From positions 62,001 to 126,000 of the forward strand of contig JAIBAU010000001.1 in NCBI GenBank assembly GCA_019695035.1: a stretch of DNA of 64,000 nucleotides, written 5' to 3'. The position numbers and the translations under genes are program-made. Of the stretch, positions 53,793-62,671 are shown piece by piece. This DNA comes from Caulobacteraceae bacterium. Lineage in GTDB: Bacteria > Pseudomonadota > Alphaproteobacteria > Caulobacterales > Caulobacteraceae. Within the stretch, counting starts at the first letter, position 1. The number at the start of each line of letters is the position of its first letter. The notes beneath the pieces are model-generated. The model saw only the letters and a list, made by a program, of their open reading frames with translations, was not told the origin of the DNA and searched no databases.

Positions 53793-54596
53793 ATGACCGC
53801 GGCGGAGCCCGACTTCGATTCTCCACGCGCCTGGGCGCTCGACCTGGGCTTCAGCCTGGCGTTCGGCCTGGCCTTCGGCGTGCTGGGACCATTCGGCAGC
53901 TTCTTCAATGGCGGCCTGGCGGTCCGCATCGCCCAGTGGACGTTGAGCTCACTGGCCATCGTCATCGTCTACGGCGCCGCGTTGCGGGCGGTCCGGCCCC
54001 TGGCTCGCCGCCACCGCATCCCGGCCACGGCCTGGATCCCGGCCACCATCCTGCTGGCCGCCATTCCGCTGTCGATCGTAAGCCGCATGGCGACCATCGC
54101 GGTCTGGCCGTTGATCGCCCGCATCGGCTGGCTGGAATGGTACGGTCAGGCGCTCATCGTCAGCCTGCCGGCGACTGCGGCCTACATCTTCCTGCGGCTG
54201 CGCCTGACGCGCGCGGACGCGACGGGGTTGCTCCCGCCGGCGGACTCCGTGCCGCCCGACGATGGGCCGGAGGCGGCGCCCGATGGGCCGACGTTCCTGC
54301 GCCGACTGCCGCACCGGCTGGGACGCGACCTGCTCTGCCTGGTGATGGAAGATCACTATGTCCGGGCCCATACGCCGCTCGGCTCGGAACTGCTGTTGCT
54401 GCCGATGCGCCAGGCCGTGGCCGAACTCGAAGGCGTCGACGGCATGCAGGTGCACCGCTCCTGGTGGGTGGCGCGTAATGCGGTGACGGCGCCGGTCGAG
54501 GACGGCCGGAACCTGCGTCTGCGCCTGCGTAATGGTCTCGAGGCGCCGGTGGCGCGCAGCAGCGTGGCGCGGCTGCGGGAAGCGGGCTGGATCTAG
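53793..54596 (+). CDS. membrane-bound LytTR transcriptional regulator
   Basis: This 267-residue one-component regulator has about four transmembrane helices (residues about 20-37, 47-65, 78-97 and 112-133), a proline/aspartate-rich linker and a C-terminal LytTR DNA-binding domain (residues about 168-265, including LLCLVMEDHYVRAHTPLG and MQVHRSWWVARNAV). Most such regulators have a cognate membrane inhibitor gene next door; none is seen here. It is divergent from the hydrolase gene and ends on the CTAG shared with rsmA. Confidence 0.87.
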   Translation: MTAAEPDFDSPRAWALDLGFSLAFGLAFGVLGPFGSFFNGGLAVRIAQWTLSSLAIVIVYGAALRAVRPLARRHRIPATAWIPATILLAAIPLSIVSRMATIAVWPLIARIGWLEWYGQALIVSLPATAAYIFLRLRLTRADATGLLPPADSVPPDDGPEAAPDGPTFLRRLPHRLGRDLLCLVMEDHYVRAHTPLGSELLLLPMRQAVAELEGVDGMQVHRSWWVARNAVTAPVEDGRNLRLRLRNGLEAPVARSSVARLREAGWI

Positions 54597-55432
54597 TCGG
54601 CGCCGGAGGCGGCGGCCAACCGGAGAAAGCCCGGCAGGTCGATCACCTCGGCCCGCGCGTTGGGGTCGACGCCGGCCTGCGCGCATAGCGCCTCGCCCCC
54701 CAGCGCCTTGAGACTGGAGCGCAACATCTTGCGGCGCTGACCGAAGGCTGCGGCTGTCACCCGCTCCAGGGCGGCGAGGATGTCGGCGGACGGACGATCG
54801 GCCCGGGGTTCGAGCCGCACCACCGCGCTGGCGACCTTGGGCGGCGGGGTGAAGGCGCGGGCCGGCAGGTCCATGACCACGCGGGCGGTGCAGACGGCCT
54901 GGGCGATGATGCCGAGGCGGCCGTAGGCGCTGGAGCCGGGCCGGGCGGCCACCCGGTCGGCCACTTCCTTCTGGAACATCAGGGCCATGCCGTGGGGCGT
55001 CCAAGGGCCGGTCAGCCACTTGATGAGCAGGGGCGTGCCGACGTTGTAGGGCAGGTTCGAGACGAGGCGCCCCGGAGCGCCGTCCGCGTGCTGGGCCAGC
55101 AGGGCGGTCTCGTCGACCTCGAGCGCGTCGCCCTCGACCACCACGAGCTTTCCGCCGGCGGCCTCGCGCAGCTCCTCGAGCAGGGGAAGGAAGCGGGCGT
55201 CCTTCTCGACGACGATGACCCGCGAGGCGTCGGTTTCCAGCAGGGCGCGGGTCAGGCCGCCCGGGCCCGGGCCGACCTCGATGACGGCGCAGCCCTCGAA
55301 GGGACCGGCGAGGCGCGCGATCTTGCGGGTGACATTGAGGTCCAATAGGAAGTGCTGGCCGAACGCCTTCTTCGCCATCAGGCCATGCGCGTCGAGGGTC
55401 TCGCGCAGAGGCGGCAACTGGTCGAGGGTCAC
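54593..55432 (-). CDS. rsmA: 16S rRNA dimethyladenosine transferase
   Basis: RsmA (KsgA) dimethylates A1518 and A1519 of 16S rRNA late in 30S assembly. The protein has 279 residues. SAM motif I is VIEVGPGPGGLTRALLE and the catalytic NLPY motif appears as LVSNLPYNVGTPL. The start overlaps the pdxA stop by four bases, forming part of the lptF-rsmA operon. Confidence 0.96.
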   Translation of the reverse strand: MTLDQLPPLRETLDAHGLMAKKAFGQHFLLDLNVTRKIARLAGPFEGCAVIEVGPGPGGLTRALLETDASRVIVVEKDARFLPLLEELREAAGGKLVVVEGDALEVDETALLAQHADGAPGRLVSNLPYNVGTPLLIKWLTGPWTPHGMALMFQKEVADRVAARPGSSAYGRLGIIAQAVCTARVVMDLPARAFTPPPKVASAVVRLEPRADRPSADILAALERVTAAAFGQRRKMLRSSLKALGGEALCAQAGVDPNARAEVIDLPGFLRLAAASGAD

Positions 55433-56448
55433 GACGCCCGGGCCCTGCGCTCCGCCAGCTCGGCGGCCAGCCGGATGGCGTGGATCAGGCTGTCGGCCCG
55501 CGCGATCCCTTGCCCGGCGATGTCGAAACCGGCTCCATGGTCGGGCGAGGTGCGCACGATCGGCAGGCCAAGGGTGACGTTTACCCCACCCCAGAAGTCG
55601 AGGGTCTTCACCGGGATCAGCGCCTGGTCGTGGTAGAGGCAGACGACGGCGTCGAAGGTCTGGCGAGCGGCCTCGTGGAACAGGGTGTCGGCCGGCCGGG
55701 GGTCGCTGATGTCGATGCCTTCGCCGCGGAGCAGCGCGACGGCGGGGGCCAGCACCTCGATCTCCTCGCGCCCGATGGTCCCGCTTTCGCCGGCGTGCGG
55801 GTTCAGTCCGGCCAGGGCCAGCCGGGGGTGCTCGACGCCGAAGTCGCGCTTCAGCGCCGCGGCGGTCACCCGGGCGGTGTGCATGACGTTCTTGACGGAG
55901 ACGGCGGCCGGAACCTGGACGAGGGGGGTGTGGATGGTGACCAGGACGGTGCGCAGGTCCCGGGCGGTCAGCATCATCACCGGGCCGCGCGGACCGACGT
56001 GCGGCGCGTCCGCGGTGAGCTCGGCCAGGAACTCGGTGTGGCCCGGGAAGGCGAAGCCCGCTTCGTACAGGGGCGCCTTGGCTATGGGGGCGGTCACGAC
56101 GCCCGAGGCCTTGCCCTGCAGCGCCAGATCCGCCGCCTGGGCGATCCAGCGCACGATGGACGCCGCGCGCGTGTCGGCAGCCGCGCCGGGGAGCAGCTGA
56201 CGTTCATCCGGCGTATCAAGGACCGGCAACACATGTCGGAAAAGACTGGACGCTTCGCCGGGGTCCTGCACGGTTTCCACGGTCGGTTCATCGCCGCCCA
56301 GGAAGGCGCTGCGCAGGCAGTCGGCGTCGCCGACGACGACGAAGTCGGGGCCGGTTTCGCGCAGGGCCTGCCAGGCCTTGACCACGATCTCCGGGCCGAC
56401 GCCGCGTGGATCCCCCAGCGTCAGCGCGAGGGGGGCGGGCCGGCTCAC
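55429..56448 (-). CDS. pdxA: 4-hydroxythreonine-4-phosphate dehydrogenase
   Basis: It oxidises 4-phosphohydroxythreonine on the way to pyridoxal phosphate. The protein has 339 residues. Family segments are LTLGDPRGVGPEIVVKA, FPGHTEFLAEL (metal-binding histidine), MHTARVTAAALKRDFG and LYHDQALIPVK (second histidine). The start overlaps the surA stop by four bases. The surA-pdxA-rsmA order is conserved in proteobacteria. Confidence 0.96.
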   Translation of the reverse strand: MSRPAPLALTLGDPRGVGPEIVVKAWQALRETGPDFVVVGDADCLRSAFLGGDEPTVETVQDPGEASSLFRHVLPVLDTPDERQLLPGAAADTRAASIVRWIAQAADLALQGKASGVVTAPIAKAPLYEAGFAFPGHTEFLAELTADAPHVGPRGPVMMLTARDLRTVLVTIHTPLVQVPAAVSVKNVMHTARVTAAALKRDFGVEHPRLALAGLNPHAGESGTIGREEIEVLAPAVALLRGEGIDISDPRPADTLFHEAARQTFDAVVCLYHDQALIPVKTLDFWGGVNVTLGLPIVRTSPDHGAGFDIAGQGIARADSLIHAIRLAAELAERRARAS

Positions 56449-57713
56449 CGATACTCGATCGTCGCCGAGTTGCGCAGGTCGCGCAGGTACCGCTTGGCCA
56501 GCATGGTCAGCTGCTGGCCGAACAGGCGGCTGCCGATCTGGTCGCGGGTGGGCACGCCGGCGGCGGCGGTGCGCTTGGCGCAGACCGCCAGCAGATGGAC
56601 GCCGACGCGGGTGCGCACGGGCTGGCTGACCTGGCCGGCGTCGAGGCCGGCGACGGCGGACTGGAATTCGGGCGCCAGGGCGGTCACCTCCTGCTCGCCC
56701 AGCTCGGACGACAACAGGTGGGCGGCTTCGGCCTCGCGGCCGATGGATTCGCAGTTGATCTTGGGGGCCAGTGCGGTGAGCTGGGCGGCCGCGGCGTCGA
56801 CGTCGGTCTGGGGCGCATCGGCGGGCACGCGCACCGCGACCTGCTTGAGGGTGATCATCTCCGCGCCGCCGCCCTCGCGCTTTTCACGCAGGTAGACGAT
56901 CCAGACGCCGTCGCGGGTCGGGATCGGCCGGGACAGCTGACCGGGATCCATGTTCTGCAGGGCGACCAGAACCTCGGGCTCCACGTCGTCGGCCATGACC
57001 CAGCCCCCGTCGCCGCCGTTCGAGGCGGACGCGGCGTTGGAGAACTGGCGGGCGACCGCCTGGAAGGGCGCCCCGCGCACCAGCTGTTCGACCAGCTGGT
57101 TGGCGCCGTTCATGGCTTCGTCCATGCCGCCCACCTGGGCCGCGTCGAGATAGACCTCGCCGATCAGGTACTGCGGCTTGGTGGCGGCCGCCTCCATGCG
57201 CGCGAGCGCGGCGTCGATCTGGTCCTCGCCGATGCGGGCGCGGTTGCGGAACTTCTCGCCGACCAGGATGCGCCAGCCCAGCTGGGCGCGGATCTGGGCC
57301 CGCAGGGTCTCGTGGCTGACGCCGGCGCGGTCCAGAACGGCGTAAAGGGCCTCGGCCGTCGAGTTGTTCGACTGGGCGATGCCGGCGATTTCCTCGTCGA
57401 CCTGGCTGTCGGGGATGTTCACCTGGTAGCGCTTCAACTCCTGCATCTGCAGGCGCTCGTCCACCAGGCTGCGAAGGGCCTGCTGCTGAATCTGGGGCAG
57501 GTTCTGCTCGGTCACCCGCACGCCCGAGGTGGCGATGATCAGCGTCATGCGCTGGCGCAGGTCGTAGGAGGTGATGATCTCGTCGTTGACGACCGCGGCC
57601 ACGCCTTCGCCGAGCGGGCGCTCCGACTGCGCGATGGCGGCCGGGGCCGCGATCGTGACGGCCGTCGCCATCGCCGCGAGCGAGCAGGCCGCCGCCAGAA
57701 ACATTCGACGCAT
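56445..57713 (-). CDS. SurA-type periplasmic peptidyl-prolyl isomerase
   Basis: This protein of about 422 residues (start at MRRMFLAAAC; a further ATG at 57734 is possible) has a signal peptide, an N-terminal SurA_N chaperone domain (VAAVVNDEIITSYDLRQRM) and a parvulin-type PpiC domain (residues about 200-305: FSNAASASNGGDGGWV). It escorts outer-membrane proteins across the periplasm. It sits between lptD and pdxA in the same operon; the ORF extension to 57803 overlaps lptD and is rejected. Confidence 0.92.
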   Translation of the reverse strand: MRRMFLAAACSLAAMATAVTIAAPAAIAQSERPLGEGVAAVVNDEIITSYDLRQRMTLIIATSGVRVTEQNLPQIQQQALRSLVDERLQMQELKRYQVNIPDSQVDEEIAGIAQSNNSTAEALYAVLDRAGVSHETLRAQIRAQLGWRILVGEKFRNRARIGEDQIDAALARMEAAATKPQYLIGEVYLDAAQVGGMDEAMNGANQLVEQLVRGAPFQAVARQFSNAASASNGGDGGWVMADDVEPEVLVALQNMDPGQLSRPIPTRDGVWIVYLREKREGGGAEMITLKQVAVRVPADAPQTDVDAAAAQLTALAPKINCESIGREAEAAHLLSSELGEQEVTALAPEFQSAVAGLDAGQVSQPVRTRVGVHLLAVCAKRTAAAGVPTRDQIGSRLFGQQLTMLAKRYLRDLRNSATIEYR

Positions 57714-57765
57714 TGTTGGTCTTTGTCCTCTCATGGCCACGGGTCCGGCGCTTTTGCGTTCGCGG

Positions 57766-60207
57766 TCACCGGCGGTCATCGTTTCGATATCCTGTATCGC
57801 CAAGTGTGGCGAGGTTTAGGCGGAAGAACACCGACTCGGAAGGCCTCAGCTCGCCCACGCGGGTCTCGTTGCGCTCATAGACCACCTCGAGCCGCAGGCA
57901 TTCGTCCTGGTAGACGAGGCCGAGTTCGGAGCGCCGCCACTTCTGGTCCTCGAAGTCGTAGTGACCGCGGAAGGTGACGCCCCAGTTGTCGGTGACGAAA
58001 AGCTCGCCGCCGCTCTCGACCTCTTCCCGGCGCGGCCGGGTCAGGTCGAAGGCGTCGCGGTCGTCGACGACGTAGCGCACATAGCCCTTGGTGCGCGACG
58101 TGGTCCAGTCGATGGCGGCCTCGCCGTGACGCACGTCGCCGTTGTCGTCGATGCGGGCCCGGGTCCATGCGTTGATGCCGGGGACGGGGGTGAAGGAGGC
58201 GGCCACGACCCAGTCGGAGGAGACCTGGCGGAAGCCGGTCTCGGGCGGGAAGGCGCGCTCCTCGTCGGTGCGGAAGGTGCGGCCGAGGAACAGACGGGCC
58301 TCGCGGTCGCCGTTGTCGCCCCAGGTCCATTTGGCCTGACCGCCGACGGTGGCGCGCGCGCCGCCCTCATACAGGTCGAAGCCGGGGAAGCGGTCGGCGC
58401 GGAAGATGTTGGTTTCGTCGACCTCGAGGACCAGGCTGTCCTCGTTGGGGATGACCGGATCGATGTCGCTGCGGGGCGAGACGGCCACCTGGGCCATGGG
58501 CTCGATCACCACCGTGGTGTCGCCGAAGCGGCGGAACAGCGGATAGCGGACGTCCAGACCGCCGGTGATGTTGCCGCGCGAGAGCGAGTCGTCGCCGACG
58601 CCCGGCACGTCCGACAGCGAATAGGCGTCCGCACGGGCGGTCAGGAAGGGCTCCAGTCGAACGCCGCCGGCGGTGGTGAAGGCGCGACGCCAGTCGACCT
58701 CGCCGGAGACGCGGCGGCTGTCCACGCCCTCGACCCGGGGGAGGAACGGATTGAGGAATTCCTCCTCGCGCTCCAGGGCCACGGCCGAGCCGTAGACGCG
58801 CAGGCGTCCGCCGGCGAAGCTCTGTCCGGGCTCCCAGCGCAACTCGACCACCGGGGCCACCAGCGGCAGGGCGTCGTCATCCTCGGCCACCCGCACGCTG
58901 GCGTTCAGCGGATCGGTGACGAAGCGCAGGCTCTGGAAGTGCAGCAGGGCCGCCGAGAAATACATGCGGTCGGTCTGGTGGGTGACGTAGACCTGACTGA
59001 GCAGGCGGCGACTGTCGTTCAGGAACAGGCCGCGCTGCTGGTAGACGCCCGAGACCGAGTAGCGATCGAAGAATGTGTCGTCCGACGCGTACTCGAGCGC
59101 GAAGCCCCAGCGCCATTCCGGATTGATGGCGAACCGTCCGTCGGCCAGGGCGTAGCCGCGCGAGGCTTCGTCGTCGAACTTGTTGCCGTGGTTGTCGAAG
59201 TCCTGCTCGTAGGTGTAGCCGAAGCGGCCCTGCAGTTCGCCAGACCAGAAGCGGCGGCGGTACTCCAGGTTCAGCAGGGGATTGACCTGGGTGTTGATCT
59301 GCGGAGCGATGGTGAGATCTTCGCTGGGCGAACGGACCCAGAGGTAGGGCTGCGTCCAGCTGAGGCCTCGGGCCTTGTCCACCTCGACCATGGGCATCAG
59401 GAAGCCCGACGCGGCTTCGGCGGTAGGATCCGGGTGCCAGAACACCGGAGCGTAGAGCACCGGCACGCCGAACAGGCGCACCACCGCGCTGCGGTAGTAG
59501 ACCACCCGCGCGGCCCGGTCCTGCACCACCTTGTCGGCGACGATGTCGAAGCTGGGGGTCTTGGGCTTGCCGTCGGCCGTGCAGATGTCGCACGGCGTGA
59601 AGATGGCGCGATTCAGCTCGTTGACGTTCTCGGAGCGGCGCACGGCCGAGGCGGCGGCGACCTTGTAGTTGTTGTCCAGCCGGGCGGCGAAGCCGGTGGC
59701 GACCCCGGCTCGCAGGTCCTCGTCGAGGGCGATCTCGTCGGCGTACTGGACGGTGCCGTCGGCGTTGATGATCTGGGCGTGGCCCCGGGCGGTCACCAGG
59801 CCGGTGTCCTGCTCGTAGGTGATCTCGTCGGCCCGAAGGGTGCGCCCGCGGTAGCGGCCCTGCACGTTGCCGCGGGCGGTGATGGTGTGCTTTTCGCGGT
59901 CTTCCCCGACCGTGTCGGCCTCCAGATAGAAGCCGTCGGCGCGCAGGCCGTCGGGACCGGGCGTGGAGGCGGTGGCGCGCGGCTGTCCCTCGGCGGGGGC
60001 GGAGCCGCCGGCCTCGCCCTCGGCAGCGAAGCGGGCGCCCGCGGGAGCCTCGTCAGGGGACCAGCGAACGGTCCAGTCTCGGGCTTCGGCGGCGTGCGAG
60101 AAGGACAGGCCCAGCACCCCCGCCAGGGACGCCAGCAGGGCGCGCGGAGACGCCAGGCCGGAAGCCTTTCCCATCCCACTCGCGTGCGGCGCGTGCGCGT
60201 CGCTCAT
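57766..60207 (-). CDS. lptD: LPS-assembly protein LptD
   Basis: LptD is the outer-membrane barrel that inserts lipopolysaccharide. The protein has 813 residues: a signal peptide (hydrophobic around residues 22-36), an OstA-type N-terminal jellyroll (DGFYLEADTVGEDREKHTIT, GRYRGRTLRADEI) and the C-terminal barrel domain (PLLNLEYRRRFWSG and LRLEVVYERNETRVG). It follows lptG on the same strand and precedes the surA-type gene, consistent with envelope biogenesis. Confidence 0.95.
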   Translation of the reverse strand: MSDAHAPHASGMGKASGLASPRALLASLAGVLGLSFSHAAEARDWTVRWSPDEAPAGARFAAEGEAGGSAPAEGQPRATASTPGPDGLRADGFYLEADTVGEDREKHTITARGNVQGRYRGRTLRADEITYEQDTGLVTARGHAQIINADGTVQYADEIALDEDLRAGVATGFAARLDNNYKVAAASAVRRSENVNELNRAIFTPCDICTADGKPKTPSFDIVADKVVQDRAARVVYYRSAVVRLFGVPVLYAPVFWHPDPTAEAASGFLMPMVEVDKARGLSWTQPYLWVRSPSEDLTIAPQINTQVNPLLNLEYRRRFWSGELQGRFGYTYEQDFDNHGNKFDDEASRGYALADGRFAINPEWRWGFALEYASDDTFFDRYSVSGVYQQRGLFLNDSRRLLSQVYVTHQTDRMYFSAALLHFQSLRFVTDPLNASVRVAEDDDALPLVAPVVELRWEPGQSFAGGRLRVYGSAVALEREEEFLNPFLPRVEGVDSRRVSGEVDWRRAFTTAGGVRLEPFLTARADAYSLSDVPGVGDDSLSRGNITGGLDVRYPLFRRFGDTTVVIEPMAQVAVSPRSDIDPVIPNEDSLVLEVDETNIFRADRFPGFDLYEGGARATVGGQAKWTWGDNGDREARLFLGRTFRTDEERAFPPETGFRQVSSDWVVAASFTPVPGINAWTRARIDDNGDVRHGEAAIDWTTSRTKGYVRYVVDDRDAFDLTRPRREEVESGGELFVTDNWGVTFRGHYDFEDQKWRRSELGLVYQDECLRLEVVYERNETRVGELRPSESVFFRLNLATLGDTGYRNDDRR

Positions 60208-60256
60208 GCCCTACCCTGAAAACCTTTGCCGGACGGTGATTCTGCTTCGCCCGGCC

Positions 60257-61399
60257 TCAACCGTCTTCCGTATAGGTGAGCAAGGTAAAAGCCGAAAGTA
60301 GGGCGAGCAGCGGCGGGGTCCATCCGGCCAGGAAAGGCGGAATGATTTCGGCCTTGCCCAGCGCCGCCGTGAGCTCGTTGAAGAAGAAGAACACGAAGCC
60401 CAGCGCGACGCCCGAGGTGGCCAGCACCGCCAGACCGCCCAGGCGCATCAGCCGCAAGGAGAAGGCCGCGCCCAGCACCGACATCGCCGCGAACAGCATT
60501 GGCGTCGCAAGAAGTTGCTGGAATCTCAGTCGGTAAGCAGTGGCGGTGAAACCAGCACTTTCAATGCGCTGGATGGCCCCCGGCAGCGCCCAGAAGGGCA
60601 CCGCAGTCGGCTCGGCGAACTTCTCGTAGGCCGTGGCGGGGTCCAGGTTGGAGGGAATGGACAGGGTCCGGTAACGCACGGCCTGCTGGCCGGGGCCGGC
60701 CTCGCGCGCGTTGGAGAGCTGCCAGAAGCCCCGCTTCAAAACTGCGACATCGGCCTCGATGCGCCGGGAGAATTCGAGGCGGCCCTGGGAATCGGCGGTG
60801 TAGACGAACATCGACACGTCCTGCAGGCGGTCGCCGGGCCGGATGCGCGAGCGGGCGTGGATGACCACCTGGGTGCGCCCGTCGCCCTGGCGCAGCCAGG
60901 TGTCGCGCGGTGCGGCCACGCCGGGCTTGGCGTCGAGGCGGGCGGCGGCGACGTCGTACTGTCCGTCCAGCCAGGAGGCCACCGGCGACAGGGCGAAGAT
61001 GGCCAGCAGGCCCACGACGAAGGCGGCCCCGGCGGCAGGGAAGATGAAGCGCCAGGCCGACACCCCCGCCGCCCGCATGGCCACGAGTTCGCTGCGCCGG
61101 TTGAGGTTCACGTAGGCGGCCAGCACGCCGAACAGAAAGGCGAAGGGGAACAGCAGCAGCACCAGGTTGGGCGAGCGCAGCAGCGTCAGGCCCAGGGTCT
61201 CGATGACCCCGACGTCGGTCCCGGCGGTGGTGTTGCGGCTGATTTCGACGAAGTCGATGAGCATGACCACGGCGGTGATGATGGCCAGGGCGGCGGCGAC
61301 CGCGAACAGGGTGCGCAGCAGGACGTAGCGCTCGATTCGGGTCAGGCTGAGGCGCAGCAGGGCCAGGCCGCCGGGGCGGCTGGAGCGGGCGTTGCTCAT
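60257..61399 (-). CDS. lptG: LPS export permease LptG
   Basis: LptG is one of the two membrane permeases of the LPS extraction ABC transporter. The protein has 380 residues with six predicted transmembrane helices in two groups (about residues 25-120 and 290-375) around a periplasmic beta-jellyroll. The family features RSELVAMRAAGVSAWRF and the C-terminal helices are present. The start overlaps the lptF stop by four bases; an upstream frame to 61663 is rejected because it overlaps lptF. Confidence 0.93.
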   Translation of the reverse strand: MSNARSSRPGGLALLRLSLTRIERYVLLRTLFAVAAALAIITAVVMLIDFVEISRNTTAGTDVGVIETLGLTLLRSPNLVLLLFPFAFLFGVLAAYVNLNRRSELVAMRAAGVSAWRFIFPAAGAAFVVGLLAIFALSPVASWLDGQYDVAAARLDAKPGVAAPRDTWLRQGDGRTQVVIHARSRIRPGDRLQDVSMFVYTADSQGRLEFSRRIEADVAVLKRGFWQLSNAREAGPGQQAVRYRTLSIPSNLDPATAYEKFAEPTAVPFWALPGAIQRIESAGFTATAYRLRFQQLLATPMLFAAMSVLGAAFSLRLMRLGGLAVLATSGVALGFVFFFFNELTAALGKAEIIPPFLAGWTPPLLALLSAFTLLTYTEDG

Positions 61400-62535
61400 G
61401 CGGCGGCTCCTGCCAGGCGCGTGCGCCGGGCCTTGCCGGCGCCGGCGGTCGGCAGCTCGAGCTTCTGGCGCAGCAAAATCTGGAAACACAGCAGGGCCGG
61501 GACGATGGGAACCAGGTACTGCAGGACGTTCAGCCAGCCGGCTTCGGCGGCGAGAGGCTCGACGCCGAAGCCCAGCACCCGGATGACCACCGCCAGCACG
61601 GCCGCGCGCGCGATGCGCGGGCCGTAGCCGAGGCGCGAGAAGGCTCCGCCCATCACCGCCCAAAGCGCCAGGGCCATGCAGGTGATCGGATACAGGGAGG
61701 AGGCGATGCGGGAATTGGCCTCGGCGTAGAAGTCGAGCTGGTCCTTGCGCTCCCGGCGGATGGTCAGGTTGGGCGCCACCAGCTCGTGCAGCCAGCGATC
61801 CGACTTCTTCATGCGAAAGGCACTATCTCCCGTAAGGAACGGTGACAAGTCAAAGACATAATCGTCAAAGCTAAGGTAGTTTAGCACCCCGTTCTTGCCG
61901 AATTCCTGGCTCGAGCCTCGGCGCATGACCAGGGTCGGCGTCCCGTCGTTGGTCACGATCCGGCCCTCCTGGGCGGTATAGGCGGTCGCGCCGCGGGGCT
62001 GCTGGATGTGGATGAAGACGTTCTTGAGCAGACCGTTCTGCTCGATGCGCTGGACGTAGACCGTGAGGTTGGAGCCCGCCTGAACGAACTGGCCCTCCTT
62101 GACGAATACCGCCGCCGCCTGGGTGCGTGCGCGGTAGAGCTCCTCGTGCATGGCGCGGTAGAGCACCGGCTGGAGCCAGAGGTTCAGGAACAACGCGAGC
62201 AGGGACAGCAGCGCCGCCAGCCGGATGGCGGGCGAGAAGAGGCGCCAGCGCGTCATTCCGCCCGCCTGGCAGACCACCAGTTCGTTGTCCTGCTGGAGAC
62301 GGTTGAGGGCGATCAGCCCGCCGACGAACACCGCCACCGGCAGGATCATCGAGAGCAGGCGGGGCAGGGCGAACAGCGTCACCTTCACCAGCACCCAGGC
62401 CGACTGTCCGCGCTCGACGATGACGTCGAGGGTCGAGAGGCTCTGGCTCAGCATGGCGACGGCCGTCAGCGCCGCGATCGCCCAGGCGATCGGCACGAGC
62501 AGTTGGCGGAACAGGTAGCGCTCGACGAAGGTCAT
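61396..62535 (-). CDS. lptF: LPS export permease LptF
   Basis: LptF partners with LptG and the cytosolic LptB ATPase (not in this window). The protein has 379 residues with the same topology as LptG: helices at residues about 15-115, a periplasmic domain, and helices at about 285-360. It opens the lptF-lptG-lptD-surA-pdxA-rsmA operon, transcribed away from pepA. Confidence 0.93.
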   Translation of the reverse strand: MTFVERYLFRQLLVPIAWAIAALTAVAMLSQSLSTLDVIVERGQSAWVLVKVTLFALPRLLSMILPVAVFVGGLIALNRLQQDNELVVCQAGGMTRWRLFSPAIRLAALLSLLALFLNLWLQPVLYRAMHEELYRARTQAAAVFVKEGQFVQAGSNLTVYVQRIEQNGLLKNVFIHIQQPRGATAYTAQEGRIVTNDGTPTLVMRRGSSQEFGKNGVLNYLSFDDYVFDLSPFLTGDSAFRMKKSDRWLHELVAPNLTIRRERKDQLDFYAEANSRIASSLYPITCMALALWAVMGGAFSRLGYGPRIARAAVLAVVIRVLGFGVEPLAAEAGWLNVLQYLVPIVPALLCFQILLRQKLELPTAGAGKARRTRLAGAAA

Positions 62536-62564
62536 TAAATCTTGGAGAGGCTCGGCCCGCCTAG

Positions 62565-62593
62565 TTGGACCGGTGGGGGCGGGGATGTATTAC
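62565..62593 (+). promoter_or_regulatory. candidate sigma-70-type promoter of pepA
   Basis: TTGGAC (62565-62570) and TATTAC (62588-62593) are separated by 17 bases, in the gap between the divergent lptF and pepA genes. The match to consensus is partial. It would leave a leader of about 70 bases ending in the GGAG site before the pepA ATG. Confidence 0.4.
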
Positions 62594-62671
62594 ACGCCCG
62601 AATCCCGGGGCGAAAGCCGCTGCGGACCTTGATATTTCCCCGCCCCGGCGGCGGGTTTCTGGAGTTTTCTA

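Noticed and set aside
57961..60219. 752-codon open frame on the plus strand opposite lptD
   Set aside because: It is an antisense shadow of a high-GC gene: composition is skewed to valine, glycine, alanine and aspartate, with no domain, and lptD on the other strand is a confident match.
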